From: Tessaracoccus flavus
GTDB taxonomy: Bacteria; Actinomycetota; Actinomycetes; Propionibacteriales; Propionibacteriaceae
DNA: 64,000 nt
NCBI RefSeq assembly: GCF_001997295.1
Contig: NZ_CP019605.1
Coordinates: 1,054,001 to 1,118,000 of the forward strand
Reading direction: 5' to 3'
A program made the translations under genes and the position numbers. The notes under the pieces were generated by a model. The model ran no database searches. It had not been told where the DNA came from and worked only from the letters and a program-made list of their open reading frames with translations. Every line of letters starts with the position of its first letter. The stretch's first letter is position 1. Shown in pieces: positions 37,420-47,488 of the stretch.

Positions 37420-37617
37420 GGCGGCAGCCCAGGAGACTTCGTCGCGAAGCGCCGACTGACAGTCGTTCTGATGACAAGCGGCGCTGATCTTCACCGAACA
37501 TCTGTGCCTTCTTCCGAACGGGAGTGTTGCCCGACCGAAGCTTGAAGTCACATTCATCGTTGTACTGACATGCTGTTGTCGGGGCGACCGACAGCGCCCA
37601 GCGCGTGGGTCGCGGGG

Positions 37618-37623
37618 TACCCT
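37618..37623 (+). promoter_or_regulatory. -10 box of the MNT antitoxin remnant (leaderless)
   Basis: TACCCT lies 6 bases before ATG 37630. Confidence 0.45.
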
Positions 37624-37629
37624 CGGTGC

Positions 37630-37954
37630 ATGAGCATGGTGACGGCCGAGACAGCGTCGCTGCGTGCCGCGATCGTCGCGCATCGCGATGCGCTGGACGG
37701 CATCCTTCGTCGCTATCGCGCGGTCAACCCCAGACTGTTCGGTTCCGTCGCCCGTGGCGATGCCACGGGCGATAGTGACATCGATCTCTTGGTTGACCTG
37801 CTGCCGGGCGGGGGGGGGAACGACCTGCTGCGCGTGGCTGGGGTCGCCGAAGAATTGAGCCAGGGTCCTTGGGGTGAGGGTCGACGTTGTGGCCGGGTCA
37901 TTGCTGCGGGATGACGTGTCGTCCAGCGCTCTAGCCGACGCGGTGCCGTTGTGA
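37630..37954 (+). pseudogene. MNT-type nucleotidyltransferase antitoxin, frameshifted
   Basis: The N-terminal two thirds encode a minimal nucleotidyltransferase with the signature GSVARGDATGDSDIDLLVDL, as in MntA antitoxins that AMPylate a partner HEPN toxin. After ELSQ the frame is lost: one extra G at CAGGGTCC (about 37862-37866) moves translation to an early stop at 37914. Dropping one G restores VLGVRVDVVAGSLL and RDDVSSSALADAVPL up to TGA 37952-37954, which overlaps the HEPN start as GTGA. A run of nine G at 37810-37818 is in frame. Decay, phase variation or a base-call error are possible. Confidence 0.75.
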
Positions 37955-38083
37955 CCCGATCTGATCAGGAGCGGTTTGGAGACATTCTCTAAGCCATTCA
38001 GCGCTGCCAGGATTACGAGCCCTACATCCAGTCCGACGAGTTCGCCTCGATGGCCTATGACGCGGTCCTAAGCGATATCCGGT
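37951..38083 (+). pseudogene. HEPN (DUF86) toxin remnant
   Basis: From GTG 37951 the frame reads MTRSDQERFGDIL, then an in-frame TAA, then AIQRCQDYEPYIQSDEFASM and AYDAVLSDI before similarity to HEPN/DUF86 proteins stops near 38083. The C-terminal half, including the RxxxxH RNase motif, is missing. It is the natural partner of the MNT gene, so this toxin-antitoxin module is dead at the toxin side. The right breakpoint lies next to the PemK remnant. Confidence 0.7.
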
Positions 38084-38115
38084 CATGCCGTGCCCGGGCG
38101 ACCTTTTCGGGTTCG

Positions 38116-38428
38116 TCAGTGGAGCAGCGCGATGTCAAGGCCGTAGGCCAGGACGATCGCCCGGGTGAGTTCGGCCTCTTGTGCGTAGGTTGGACACCCG
38201 ACTGTCCGACCAAGCAGCTTGCTCGAAACGGTGAGGACGTTGTCGAGGGGGGATCACGCCGTCGTGGTCGAGGCCGCAGGGCTGACCCGGGACCTCGCTG
38301 GACAGGGCCCTGAGCGTGTAGGTGATCGGCGCGATCGTGAATTTCGTCATGGCAGCACACGCGGCCTTGTGAGTCAGAACGACTGCTGGTCGTGTCTTGT
38401 CGAGCCGCAGCAGGCGCATCTCGCGCAC
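38116..38428 (-). pseudogene. PemK/MazF-type endoribonuclease toxin, frameshifted
   Basis: From GTG 38428 the frame reads REMRLLRLDKTRPAVVLT, then AAMTKFTIAPIT and LSSEVPGQPCGLDHDGVI, the pattern of short actinobacterial PemK/MazF mRNA-cleaving toxins. After GVI a run of six C (complement of 38247-38252) throws it out of frame. With five C it continues LDNVLTVSSKLLGRTVG and AQEAELTRAIVLAYGLDIALLH to TGA 38116-38118, the normal C-terminus. The gene starts 2 bases after its antitoxin. Whether this is real decay or a homopolymer error needs read data. Confidence 0.72.
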
Positions 38429-38430
38429 GG

Positions 38431-38664
38431 TCAGTCCTCGGTGGTCGGGTGTGCGACGGACCAGCTACCCAGCTCGTCGAGCTCGTCAGCGGTGCCACGC
38501 TCGCGCAGGATGGCGGCGTCGTGCTCGGCAACCTGACGGCGCATATCGCGCTCGACGGCACACGCCACCAGTGCAACTCGGCTGGGAGCGTTGCCGACGG
38601 TCACGGACGTGTCGAGGAAGGCCACCACGTCGTCGGGGAGACGGATGGCGATCTGCACGGTCAT
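38431..38664 (-). CDS. Ribbon-helix-helix type antitoxin of the PemK module
   Basis: This 77-residue protein starts MTVQIAIRLPDDVVAFLD, a ribbon-helix-helix DNA-binding N-terminus, and ends in an acidic, Trp-containing tail (ADELDELGSWSVAHPTTED) suited to wrapping a toxin. It is intact. ATG 38664 is preferred to an upstream in-frame start because it begins the RHH strand directly. It should both repress the pair and neutralise the toxin encoded 2 bases downstream. Confidence 0.78.
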   Translation of the reverse strand: MTVQIAIRLPDDVVAFLDTSVTVGNAPSRVALVACAVERDMRRQVAEHDAAILRERGTADELDELGSWSVAHPTTED

Positions 38665-38725
38665 GCCCCCACCATGCCAGCGCGGGTCCCACATTGGGAT
38701 GCGCTCTCAGGCCGCTATGCGCGGC

Positions 38726-39229
38726 TCACCGAGTTCCTGCGCGAGGGAACCGGACGATCTGAGTGCTCCAGTTGCCCGCGTCGACGGTGAGCACAGCGAA
38801 GGTGGGCGACGGTTCACGCCGCGGGTCGGCGACAGATCCGGGGTTGAGCAGATGGATGCCGTCCTCGACGCCGTCCCACGGGATGTGCGAGTGGCCGAAT
38901 ACCACGACGTCGGCGTCTGGGAATCGTCGACGCATCCTGCGTCCCCGGCCCTGTCGAGGGCCGGCGATGTGGATCATGGCGATCCGAACTCCTTCAGCCA
39001 GGAACTCCAGCTCATCGGGGGCGCCCCAGTCCCGGACGGCCTCGCCGTCGTTGTTGCCCATCACCACCCGCACGGGGGCGTACTCGGCCAGCTCGTCCAG
39101 GACCTGCGGCACGCACACATCGCCAGCGTGCAGGATCAGGTCAGCGGTCCCCAGCTCGGACGCCAGGGCCGACGGCACCCCCTTCCACCGACGTGGTGCA
39201 TGCGAGTCGGCCACGACAACGATCCTCAT
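38726..39229 (-). CDS. YfcE/MJ0936-type metallophosphoesterase
   Basis: This 167-residue calcineurin-like phosphoesterase has the metal-binding set: DSH (residues 8-10), GDVC near 37-40, GNND near 58-61, and GHSH near 113-116, all in the usual order. It probably hydrolyses phosphodiesters or phosphoproteins; the true substrate is unknown. Start ATG 39229 (a TTG precedes it directly). It is read towards the antitoxin gene on the same strand, but about 60 bases apart. Confidence 0.87.
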   Translation of the reverse strand: MRIVVVADSHAPRRWKGVPSALASELGTADLILHAGDVCVPQVLDELAEYAPVRVVMGNNDGEAVRDWGAPDELEFLAEGVRIAMIHIAGPRQGRGRRMRRRFPDADVVVFGHSHIPWDGVEDGIHLLNPGSVADPRREPSPTFAVLTVDAGNWSTQIVRFPRAGTR

Positions 39230-39414
39230 CAACCTCGGAACCTCCAGTCACGCCCGATCGAGACGCCCAAACCAGCCCGCACCAGCTGCGGCGAGCCTCC
39301 CCGTGAGCTGAGGCTGTCAAGGCAGCCCGCCTGGCTCGCCGACATCGCTGACGTCAGGGTCATGCCGCATCTCCTCGTGCGCTGACGAAGAGCGTTGCTC
39401 ATGGACACCATGGG
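39230..39414. other. Intergenic stretch without recognised content
   Basis: About 185 bases between two minus-strand genes; no hairpin with T-run, RNA gene or coding frame is apparent. Confidence 0.4.
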
Positions 39415-40041
39415 TCAGGCCAGTCGTTCGATCAGGCGCGGCAACCCAGGTCCGGAGAGCTGGTCGAGATGGCTGCGTCGGCCTGCCATCGTCATCACCA
39501 GCGCCAAAGTCGGCCCAGTGACTTCGGGCCCTTGCCCGGAGTGGAAGGCGCCATCCTCGGCTCGCAGACTGAGCCTCGAAGCCACTGTCTTGCTTTGCAC
39601 AGTGAAGTTGCGGGTTGCGTAGAAGTCGGCCACAACCGTGGCGGTGGGCACGTCCTGCGGGTTGGGAATCCCGAGGGGGTAGCGGATGTCCTCGCTGTGC
39701 ACGAGTACCTCGCCCAGATAGGCAGGCAAGTCCTTGGACGGGGCTACCGTCCAAGAGATGACCTCCCGGAACCGGGAGAGTGTCTCAGCCGGAGTGCTCC
39801 CCAGGTGCTCACGGAGCCGTCGCTCGTTGTGTACGGAGGGGCGGAAGCCCGCCAGCACGATGCTGCGCACCCATGCGGTCGAACCCACCGAGGCGACCGC
39901 CGTCAGATGCGCCACGACGTGCTCGACATTCCATCCCTGGCACAGGCTCGAACGACGCCACGCGTCGTCACTGATCGTGGCCAGGTCGTCGGCCAGCTGC
40001 TGGCGGGCCCGGTGCGTCATCGCCCACACTTCCGCGGTCAT
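39415..40041 (-). CDS. DinB-like/mycothiol-dependent maleylpyruvate isomerase family protein
   Basis: This 208-residue protein is a four-helix bundle of the DinB/MDMPI type: an N-terminal helix, then LCQGWNVEHVVAHLTAVAS with the metal-binding His residues near 45-50, and GEVLVHSEDIRYPLGIP near 110-126. Family members use mycothiol as thiol cofactor, which fits an actinobacterial host. The exact substrate is unknown. Confidence 0.78.
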   Translation of the reverse strand: MTAEVWAMTHRARQQLADDLATISDDAWRRSSLCQGWNVEHVVAHLTAVASVGSTAWVRSIVLAGFRPSVHNERRLREHLGSTPAETLSRFREVISWTVAPSKDLPAYLGEVLVHSEDIRYPLGIPNPQDVPTATVVADFYATRNFTVQSKTVASRLSLRAEDGAFHSGQGPEVTGPTLALVMTMAGRRSHLDQLSGPGLPRLIERLA

Positions 40042-40123
40042 GCCATCTCCTCACTGGTCTTTCGACATTCGTCGCTGCAGGTGGTGCGCCCGGCAGGACA
40101 CCGAGCTGTCGCGTTGCCCGGCT

Positions 40124-40141
40124 CCGCGGGCCGCGCGCGGT
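40124..40141. repeat. Direct repeat, copy 1, at the 3' end of the DUF1349 gene
   Basis: CCGCGGGCCGCGCGCGGT occurs here and again exactly at 40734-40751. The last base is part of the TCA (reverse stop) of the DUF1349 gene. The two copies frame that gene. Confidence 0.65.
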
Positions 40142-40719
40142 CAGTGGAGGCTGTGGTCCGGTTTCTCTATCCGCCAAGCGTGCAGGGTCACGGTGAGCCC
40201 GGCCCGGGTGGGTGCGCACACGAACGGTCCAGCGGAGGCCTCCATGCCGTCCTCGAAGGGGACCACCCGTACCAGCTGGAGGTCTCCATCCCCCGACCTG
40301 GCCCGGATGGTGAGGGCACCGTCGCTGCGGCTCACCCGAACCAGCACCCGGGTCCCCGCCCAGTGGGGAACGGGGGCGAGCGACCAGTCGGATCGAGGAG
40401 ATGTGACCACTGCACCGAGTTGCGGAGCGCCATCGCTGAACTCGACCCCGGCCTTCACCCAATGCTCCGCTGAGACTCGTACGAAGACGCCGGCCTGGTC
40501 GAACTGGCTGGTGAAGTCGGCCGTGAATTCGACCTCCACCGCGCTGTCCACGGCGAACGGCGCCAACAGGGCGTGCTCGCTGTCGTGGACGAACCCGTAG
40601 GACGTGATCCGCCATGCGTCGCTGCCCTCAGCGGCAGTCACCAGCAGGTCCGACCCCCGCTCGACCACCGCTGTAGGGGGATGCGACCAGGTACCAGCGG
40701 ACCACGCAGCATTCGTCAT
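40141..40719 (-). CDS. DUF1349 (concanavalin-like) protein
   Basis: This 192-residue, beta-rich protein has the DUF1349 pattern: ITSYGFVHDSEHALLAPF, FDQAGVFVRVSAEHWVKAGVEF near 80-102, and FEDGMEASAGPFVCAPTRAGLTV near the end. Members are probably glucanase-like jelly-roll proteins and bind or modify sugars, but the function is unproven. No signal peptide is visible. Start is ATG 40719. The gene lies between two exact 18-bp direct repeats, which may mark an insertion. Confidence 0.8.
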   Translation of the reverse strand: MTNAAWSAGTWSHPPTAVVERGSDLLVTAAEGSDAWRITSYGFVHDSEHALLAPFAVDSAVEVEFTADFTSQFDQAGVFVRVSAEHWVKAGVEFSDGAPQLGAVVTSPRSDWSLAPVPHWAGTRVLVRVSRSDGALTIRARSGDGDLQLVRVVPFEDGMEASAGPFVCAPTRAGLTVTLHAWRIEKPDHSLH

Positions 40720-40733
40720 GCAAGGGACCCTAC

Positions 40734-40751
40734 CCGCGGGCCGCGCGCGGT
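40734..40751. repeat. Direct repeat, copy 2, upstream of the DUF1349 gene
   Basis: An exact second copy of the 18-base sequence found at 40124-40141, 15 bases before the DUF1349 start on the minus strand. Confidence 0.65.
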
Positions 40752-40926
40752 GACGCGCTCTGGCGGTGACGATGCGGACCTGGGGCGGCACATCGTCGTT
40801 CATGAACTTGGGTGTGCTGCGTTGTCCGCGAGATGGCAGCCAAACATCGTATGGTGAGGGGTCTGAAGTTGTCGGTACCACCTGGGCGAACCGAGACACG
40901 CCGACGCCGACATCGCAGGAGACGCC

Positions 40927-41442
40927 ATGACATATCGCTACGGCCTCAAGTGGAACGTCCGTAGGGGCCATCCGGTCGAAGAGATCGACGAGGTGACCGC
41001 GAGAGACCGCTTCCAGGTTGGTCCCCAATTCTCGGTGAGCAGGGTCACGCAGGGTCGGACCGTGCCGGATTACACGCTTAGTATGCAGCCCGGGGGCGCG
41101 CAACTCCGCGTCCTGAAGTATGACCCGGAAGGCTCGATTGCCGAGATCTTCGACTACTCCGAGCGGGACGGTAGGGGTGGCTTGTTCATGCACGGCTACG
41201 CGACCTACGTCTACCCCGACGACGAGATCGGTCCACGTACGTTGTCCCAGTCCGTGGCGCACAAGTCCTGGGTCTTCCGCGAGGACGGCACAGCAACATG
41301 TCGGGAAGTGGTCAAGCCGGTGCCGGACGCCCGGATCTCGGAGTACAGGGGCCTGGACGTCTCCGGCCACTGGCGCTCCCGGCCTGAATTCGGCGACTGG
41401 GACAGCTTCGGTGATCACCCCGAGCCCGGTGGCATCCCCTGA
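40927..41442 (+). CDS. Uncharacterised 171-residue protein
   Basis: I do not recognise this protein. It is soluble, without signal peptide or membrane helix, rich in Tyr, Arg, Gly and Asp. Features are MTYRYGLKWNVRRGHPVEEID at the N-terminus, a beta-type core (LRVLKYDPEGSIAEIFDYSE) and a Trp/Pro-rich tail ending in HPEPGGIP. ATG 40927 has CAGGAG 6 bases upstream, so it is likely to be a real gene. It sits alone between the DUF1349 and inositol phosphatase genes. Confidence 0.6.
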   Translation: MTYRYGLKWNVRRGHPVEEIDEVTARDRFQVGPQFSVSRVTQGRTVPDYTLSMQPGGAQLRVLKYDPEGSIAEIFDYSERDGRGGLFMHGYATYVYPDDEIGPRTLSQSVAHKSWVFREDGTATCREVVKPVPDARISEYRGLDVSGHWRSRPEFGDWDSFGDHPEPGGIP

Positions 41443-41551
41443 CCTGAGCCCCGCCCACGTTCTGCGACAATCCGCGCCGCATGTCGGCTACGACCCGTCC
41501 GTGCCCCGCGCTGGCGGCCACGCCGTCAGGCCGCGAGCTGGCGGGTGCCAC

Positions 41552-41557
41552 TAGGGT
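41552..41557 (+). promoter_or_regulatory. -10 box of the IMPase gene (leaderless)
   Basis: TAGGGT lies 7 bases before ATG 41565. Confidence 0.5.
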
Positions 41558-41564
41558 GGGGGCC

Positions 41565-42341
41565 ATGGAGACCGACGCGATCATGGACCTTCTCCGCCGC
41601 ACGGCGGACGAGGTCATCCGGCCCCGATTCCGGGCGCTGACCGATGCCGACATCGAGGAGAAAGCCCGCCCCGGCGATCTCGTCACGGTGGCCGACAGGG
41701 AAGCCGAAACGTTCCTCACCGCACTCCTCCAAGAGCGACACCCGGATGCTGTGGTCGTCGGTGAGGAGGGCGTCTTTCTCAACACTGCAACGCTCGCCGG
41801 TCTCCACAACGCCGACCACGCGTTCATCATCGATCCGATCGACGGCACCGGAAACTTCGCCCGCGGCGACGAGAGGTACGGCGTCATGCTGGCCGAAACG
41901 CGGGGCGGGATCACCACCCGCGGGTGGATCTGGCAGCCCGAGTTCGACCGCGGCTACGCCGTCGAGCGCGGCAACGGGGTGGAGCTGAACGGCAGCCCCA
42001 TCGAGCGGCCACGCCACAACAGGCCTCCGCTCGGTGCCGCCGGCCGGAAGAAGCTAGTCGGCTTCGACGCGGACGGCCAGCTGAGCCCTGCCGTTCGCAC
42101 CCAGTTCGCGTGCGCATTCGACTACCCCTCGATCCTGCATGGGGACACCGACTTCGTCTTCTACACCTCACTCAACCCCTGGGACCACCTGGCCGGGAGC
42201 CTCATGGTCGTGGAGCAGGGAGGCGTCAGCCGCACACTCGACGGTATGGCCTACAACTTGCTCAACCGGTCCAGGGGGCTGCTCGTTGCCAACGACACGC
42301 TGAGCTGGATGGCCGCGCAGCAGTATTGGCCCACGCACTGA
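41565..42341 (+). CDS. Inositol monophosphatase family protein
   Basis: This 258-residue protein has the IMPase metal-binding sites: GEEG near 67-70, DPIDGTGNFARG near 89-100 and the C-terminal NPWDHLAGSLMVVEQGG near 202-218. It should dephosphorylate inositol-phosphate, histidinol-phosphate or a similar compound; actinobacteria need such enzymes for inositol and mycothiol synthesis. The start ATG 41565 follows a -10 at 7 bases; the longer upstream frame is unlikely. Confidence 0.88.
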   Translation: METDAIMDLLRRTADEVIRPRFRALTDADIEEKARPGDLVTVADREAETFLTALLQERHPDAVVVGEEGVFLNTATLAGLHNADHAFIIDPIDGTGNFARGDERYGVMLAETRGGITTRGWIWQPEFDRGYAVERGNGVELNGSPIERPRHNRPPLGAAGRKKLVGFDADGQLSPAVRTQFACAFDYPSILHGDTDFVFYTSLNPWDHLAGSLMVVEQGGVSRTLDGMAYNLLNRSRGLLVANDTLSWMAAQQYWPTH

Positions 42342-42360
42342 CCAGCCTCAGCAGCAGCGG

Positions 42361-43149
42361 TCAGGTGCCGCTCCTGGGGGCGAGCGCACTGATCGGAAGT
42401 TGACGCTTGGGTGTGATGCCCCGCGCAGCGAGTTCGTCGTAGGCCTTCGGCAGGGCGGTCGCCAATGTCTCCGCCCCGAAGGGCCACTCGGTGGCTGAGG
42501 CGGCATCCTCCACGCTGACGCCCTGCTGGATCAGCATCTCGGTCTGCGAGTAGAGCATCGCGATCTCGGCGCGCTGGACGAAGGCGACATCGCGGTCCAT
42601 TGCCGCACCGTGCCCGGGGACGAACAAGGTCCGGTCGTTGGTGGCCCCGAGGACGCCGTCGAGGACCGTGGGCCAGTTCGACAAGGAACTGCTCTCATCC
42701 ACCTGCGGATCCGCGCCCTCCTCGAGGAGGTCGCCGGCGAAAACAACGTTCTCGCCTGGAACGAAGACGACGACGTCTGAACGCGTGTGGGCATCGCCGA
42801 AGTGCAGGAGTTCCACGCGCTGACCACCGAGGTCGACCGCCAGAGCCATGGAGAACCGTCTGGTGATGGCGTCCGAGTCGAGGTGCTCGTGCGCGATTGC
42901 CTCCAGTCCGGGCATTCCGGCCAGCCCGCCGACGTGGTCGTCGTGATGGTGCGTCAGCGCGACACGAGTGACCGGGACCCCTGCCACGGCGCCTGCGGAC
43001 TCGAGGATGGCGGCCCCCTGCGCGGCGTCGTTGCCCGAGTCGATGAGCATCGCCTCGTTCTCGCCGACGATGAGGCCGACGTTGACTCGATGCGGTTCGA
43101 CGGCGGCGACCAGCACGCGGGCGGTCACGGGGGTCCAGTTGAGCGTCAT
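42361..43149 (-). CDS. Metallo-beta-lactamase fold hydrolase
   Basis: This 262-residue protein has the MBL motif THHHDDHVGGL near 79-89, a downstream metal-binding histidine in HFGDAHTRSDVVV, GDLLEEG, and a final GHG (VPGHGAAMD near 190). It is a cytosolic zinc hydrolase of unknown substrate. The start is ATG 43149; the longer frame towards 43263 crosses the hrcA promoter and CIRCE site, so it is rejected. It is divergent from hrcA. Confidence 0.83.
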   Translation of the reverse strand: MTLNWTPVTARVLVAAVEPHRVNVGLIVGENEAMLIDSGNDAAQGAAILESAGAVAGVPVTRVALTHHHDDHVGGLAGMPGLEAIAHEHLDSDAITRRFSMALAVDLGGQRVELLHFGDAHTRSDVVVFVPGENVVFAGDLLEEGADPQVDESSSLSNWPTVLDGVLGATNDRTLFVPGHGAAMDRDVAFVQRAEIAMLYSQTEMLIQQGVSVEDAASATEWPFGAETLATALPKAYDELAARGITPKRQLPISALAPRSGT

Positions 43150-43156
43150 GGCGTCC

Positions 43157-43162
43157 AGCTTA
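43157..43162 (-). promoter_or_regulatory. -10 box of the MBL hydrolase gene (leaderless)
   Basis: On the minus strand TAAGCT lies 7 bases before ATG 43149. It is about 10 bases from the hrcA -10 on the other strand. Confidence 0.45.
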
Positions 43163-43170
43163 GAGGGCGG

Positions 43171-43201
43171 TACACTGGCACTCGGTTCACGCGAGTGCCA
43201 G
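43171..43201 (+). promoter_or_regulatory. CIRCE operator overlapping the hrcA -10 box
   Basis: CTGGCACTC-N9-GAGTGCCAG (43175-43201) is a perfect inverted repeat with the CIRCE layout 9-9-9 (consensus TTAGCACTC-N9-GAGTGCTAA). The -10 TACACT at 43171-43176 overlaps its left edge. HrcA bound here would block its own promoter; heat shock would release it. The SD GGAGGTG follows at 43211. Confidence 0.92.
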
Positions 43202-43219
43202 CTAGACCCGGGAGGTGAC

Positions 43220-44224
43220 ATGCTCGACGACCGAAAACTCGAAGTCCTCAAAGCCATCGTCACTGACTACGTCTCCAGTCGTGAGCCGGTGGGGTCCAAG
43301 GCGCTCGTCGAGAGACACAAGCTCGACGTGTCCGCGGCCACCGTGCGCAACGACATGGCGGCGCTGGAGGAGGAGGGCTACATCATGCAGCCCCACACCA
43401 GCGCCGGACGCATCCCCACCGATAAGGGCTATCGGCTCTTCGTCGACCGCCTGGCCCAGATCAAGCCGCTCTCATCGGCGGAACGCACGGCGATCACGTC
43501 GTTCATGAACGGCACCGCCGACGTGGACGATCTCGTCACGAGAACCGTGCGGCTCCTCGCGCAGCTGACCCGTCAGGTCGCCATCGTTCAGTACCCGGTG
43601 GCCCAGCGCTCCACCATCCGCCACGTCGAGTTCATCCTGCTGACGCCCGACCGCGTGCTCGTAATCGTGGTCCAGTCCTCCGGGCGGGTGGACCAGGCCA
43701 CACTCGAGGTGCCGGTCACCGACGAATCAGAACTCCACGCTCTCCGCTCGAAGGTACTCGCGGCCGTCATCGGGAAGACTCCCGCCGACGCCGCCTCCGC
43801 ACTCGCGTCCCTCCTGGAGGGCGTCGCGCCGGACGCCAGGAGTTTCGCTGGGCCGGTGGTCGCCGGACTTCTCGAGGCGATCGCCGCCGAACCCGCCGCT
43901 CATGTGTTGGTGGCGGGCGTGCCGAACCTGGCCTCCGGGCCGTTCTTCGAGGCGAACCTGAGGCCGCTGCTCGAGGCGCTCGAGGAGCAGGTGGTCCTCA
44001 TGCGGCTCTTGGGCGAGGCCGCCGGAGACGACGTCACGGTCCGGATCGGTCAGGAGAACACAGACGAGCCGTTCCAGGCCACGAGCCTGATCGCCTCGGG
44101 CTACGGCGCGGACTTCAGCGCCAGCCTGGGCGTGCTCGGCCCCACCCGGATGGACTATCCGTCCACCATCGCGGCCGTACGAGCCGTCGCCCGTTACGTA
44201 AGCAGATTCCTAACTGTTGGTTGA
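43220..44224 (+). CDS. hrcA: Heat-inducible transcription repressor HrcA
   Basis: This 334-residue repressor has an N-terminal winged helix (DDRKLEVLKAIVTDYVSSREPVGSKAL, then VSAATVRNDMAALEEEGYI and QPHTSAGRIPTDKGYR, about 1-75) and the HrcA ligand/dimer domain to the C-terminus. It binds CIRCE and needs GroE for activity. ATG 43220 is preceded by GGAGGTG. It is the first gene of hrcA-dnaJ-rsmE-tgt. Confidence 0.96.
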   Translation: MLDDRKLEVLKAIVTDYVSSREPVGSKALVERHKLDVSAATVRNDMAALEEEGYIMQPHTSAGRIPTDKGYRLFVDRLAQIKPLSSAERTAITSFMNGTADVDDLVTRTVRLLAQLTRQVAIVQYPVAQRSTIRHVEFILLTPDRVLVIVVQSSGRVDQATLEVPVTDESELHALRSKVLAAVIGKTPADAASALASLLEGVAPDARSFAGPVVAGLLEAIAAEPAAHVLVAGVPNLASGPFFEANLRPLLEALEEQVVLMRLLGEAAGDDVTVRIGQENTDEPFQATSLIASGYGADFSASLGVLGPTRMDYPSTIAAVRAVARYVSRFLTVG

Positions 44225-44240
44225 CCCACGTAAGAGAGAT

Positions 44241-45394
44241 ATGAGCAAGGACTACTACGCCATCCTTGGCGTCGATCGCGACGCGACCCCCGAAGCCATC
44301 AAGAAGGCCTACCGGAGGCGTGCCATGAAGGTGCACCCCGACGTCGCGCAGGACGACGACGCGGCCGACCAGTTCAAGGAGCTGGGCGAGGCCTACGAGG
44401 TGCTGAGCGACCCCAACAAGAGGGCGATCTTCGACCGCGGTGGCGATCCCCACCAGGGTGCCGGGTTCTCGGGCTTCGGCGGCGGGTTCGCCGGCGGCTT
44501 CGACTTCACGAACCTCGTCGACGCCATGTTCGGGGCGGCGGGTTCCCGCGGTCCCCGCTCGCGGGTGCGCCAGGGCCAGGACGCGCTCGTCAGGATCAAC
44601 CTCGCGCTGCACGAGGCGGTGTTCGGCACGACCAAGCCAGTCAAGGTCGATACGGCGGTCGTGTGCCCCAAGTGCATGGGCCAGGGCGGCGAACCCGGCT
44701 CCGAGCCTGTGACCTGCTCGACCTGCGATGGCGCCGGCGAGGTGTCCCAGATCCAGCGGAGCTTCCTGGGCGACATCCGAACCTCGCAGGCCTGCCCCAC
44801 CTGCCGCGGATACGGAACCATCATCCCGCGTCCGTGCGGCGAGTGCTCCGGCGAGGGCCGGGTGCGGGCCTCCCGCACGCTTCAGGTGCGCATCCCTGCC
44901 GGTGTCTCGACCGGCATCCGGATCCATCTGGAGAGCCAGGGGGAGGTCGGCCCGGGCGGCGGTCCCGCCGGCGATCTCTACGTCGAACTCAACGTGTTGG
45001 CACACGAGACGTTCAGGCGCGAGGGCGACAATCTCGAAGTGGTCGTGAAGCTGCCCATGACGGCTGCCGCCCTCGGCACCACGATCGACGTCGCCACGCT
45101 GGAGAGCGAGTGGGACAAGTCAGACGTCGAGGACCGCAAGGTCGCCGTCGAGGTGCCGGCGGGGACCCAGTCGGGCACGCGCATCGCGCTCAAGGGCCGA
45201 GGGGTTCCACGGCTGCGCGGCGGCGGTCGGGGCGACTTGGGCGTGACGCTCCTGGTCCAAACCCCGACCAAGCTGGACGACCGGCAGCGGGAGCTGCTCC
45301 GGCAGTTGGCGGAGGAGCGCGACGAATCCGCCCCGGAGGCGGTTGCCGCCAAGGGCGGCAGGGGAGTGTTCGGCAAGCTCAGCGAATGGTTCTC

Positions 45395-45398
<4 letters not shown>
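44241..45398 (+). CDS. dnaJ: Chaperone DnaJ (Hsp40)
   Basis: This 385-residue type I DnaJ has the J domain (KDYYAILGVDRDATPEAIKKAY, HPD near 32-34), a Gly/Phe-rich linker, and four CxxCxGxG zinc-finger repeats (CPKCMGQG, CSTCDGAG, CPTCRGYG, CGECSGEG, about 140-220), followed by the substrate-binding C-terminal domain. It presents unfolded proteins to DnaK. As the copy next to hrcA it is the DnaJ2 type common in actinobacteria. It starts 16 bases after hrcA. Confidence 0.96.
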
Positions 45399-47349
<1,951 letters not shown>

Positions 47350-47388
47350 CGCGACAGCGCCGCCACTTGGGCGCTCGCAGGTGGTGAA

Positions 47389-47470
47389 GTTGAGCAAATG
47401 AGATGGGTCAACGATGCGACACGCCGGTGTAACGTCGGTTTGATTCGTTCAGCCGTCTCATTTGCTCAAC
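47389..47470. repeat. Inverted repeat between convergent tgt and queuosine-precursor transporter genes
   Basis: GTTGAGCAAATGAGATGG (47389-47406) and CCGTCTCATTTGCTCAAC (47453-47470) are inverted 18-base arms with one mismatch, with 46 bases between. The element fills the gap between two convergent genes. It may be a bidirectional termination region or a small palindromic mobile element; no target duplication is seen. Confidence 0.65.
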
Positions 47471-47488
47471 TCCCGCGGCCGACCCGGC

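Noticed and set aside
38050..38313. 87-residue plus-strand frame after the HEPN remnant
   Set aside because: Its first residues belong to the HEPN frame, the rest is antisense to the PemK remnant; it is a chance fusion.
42968..43219. N-terminal extension of HrcA
   Set aside because: The extension crosses the CIRCE operator and -10 box; HrcA proteins start at the LDDRKLEVL motif.
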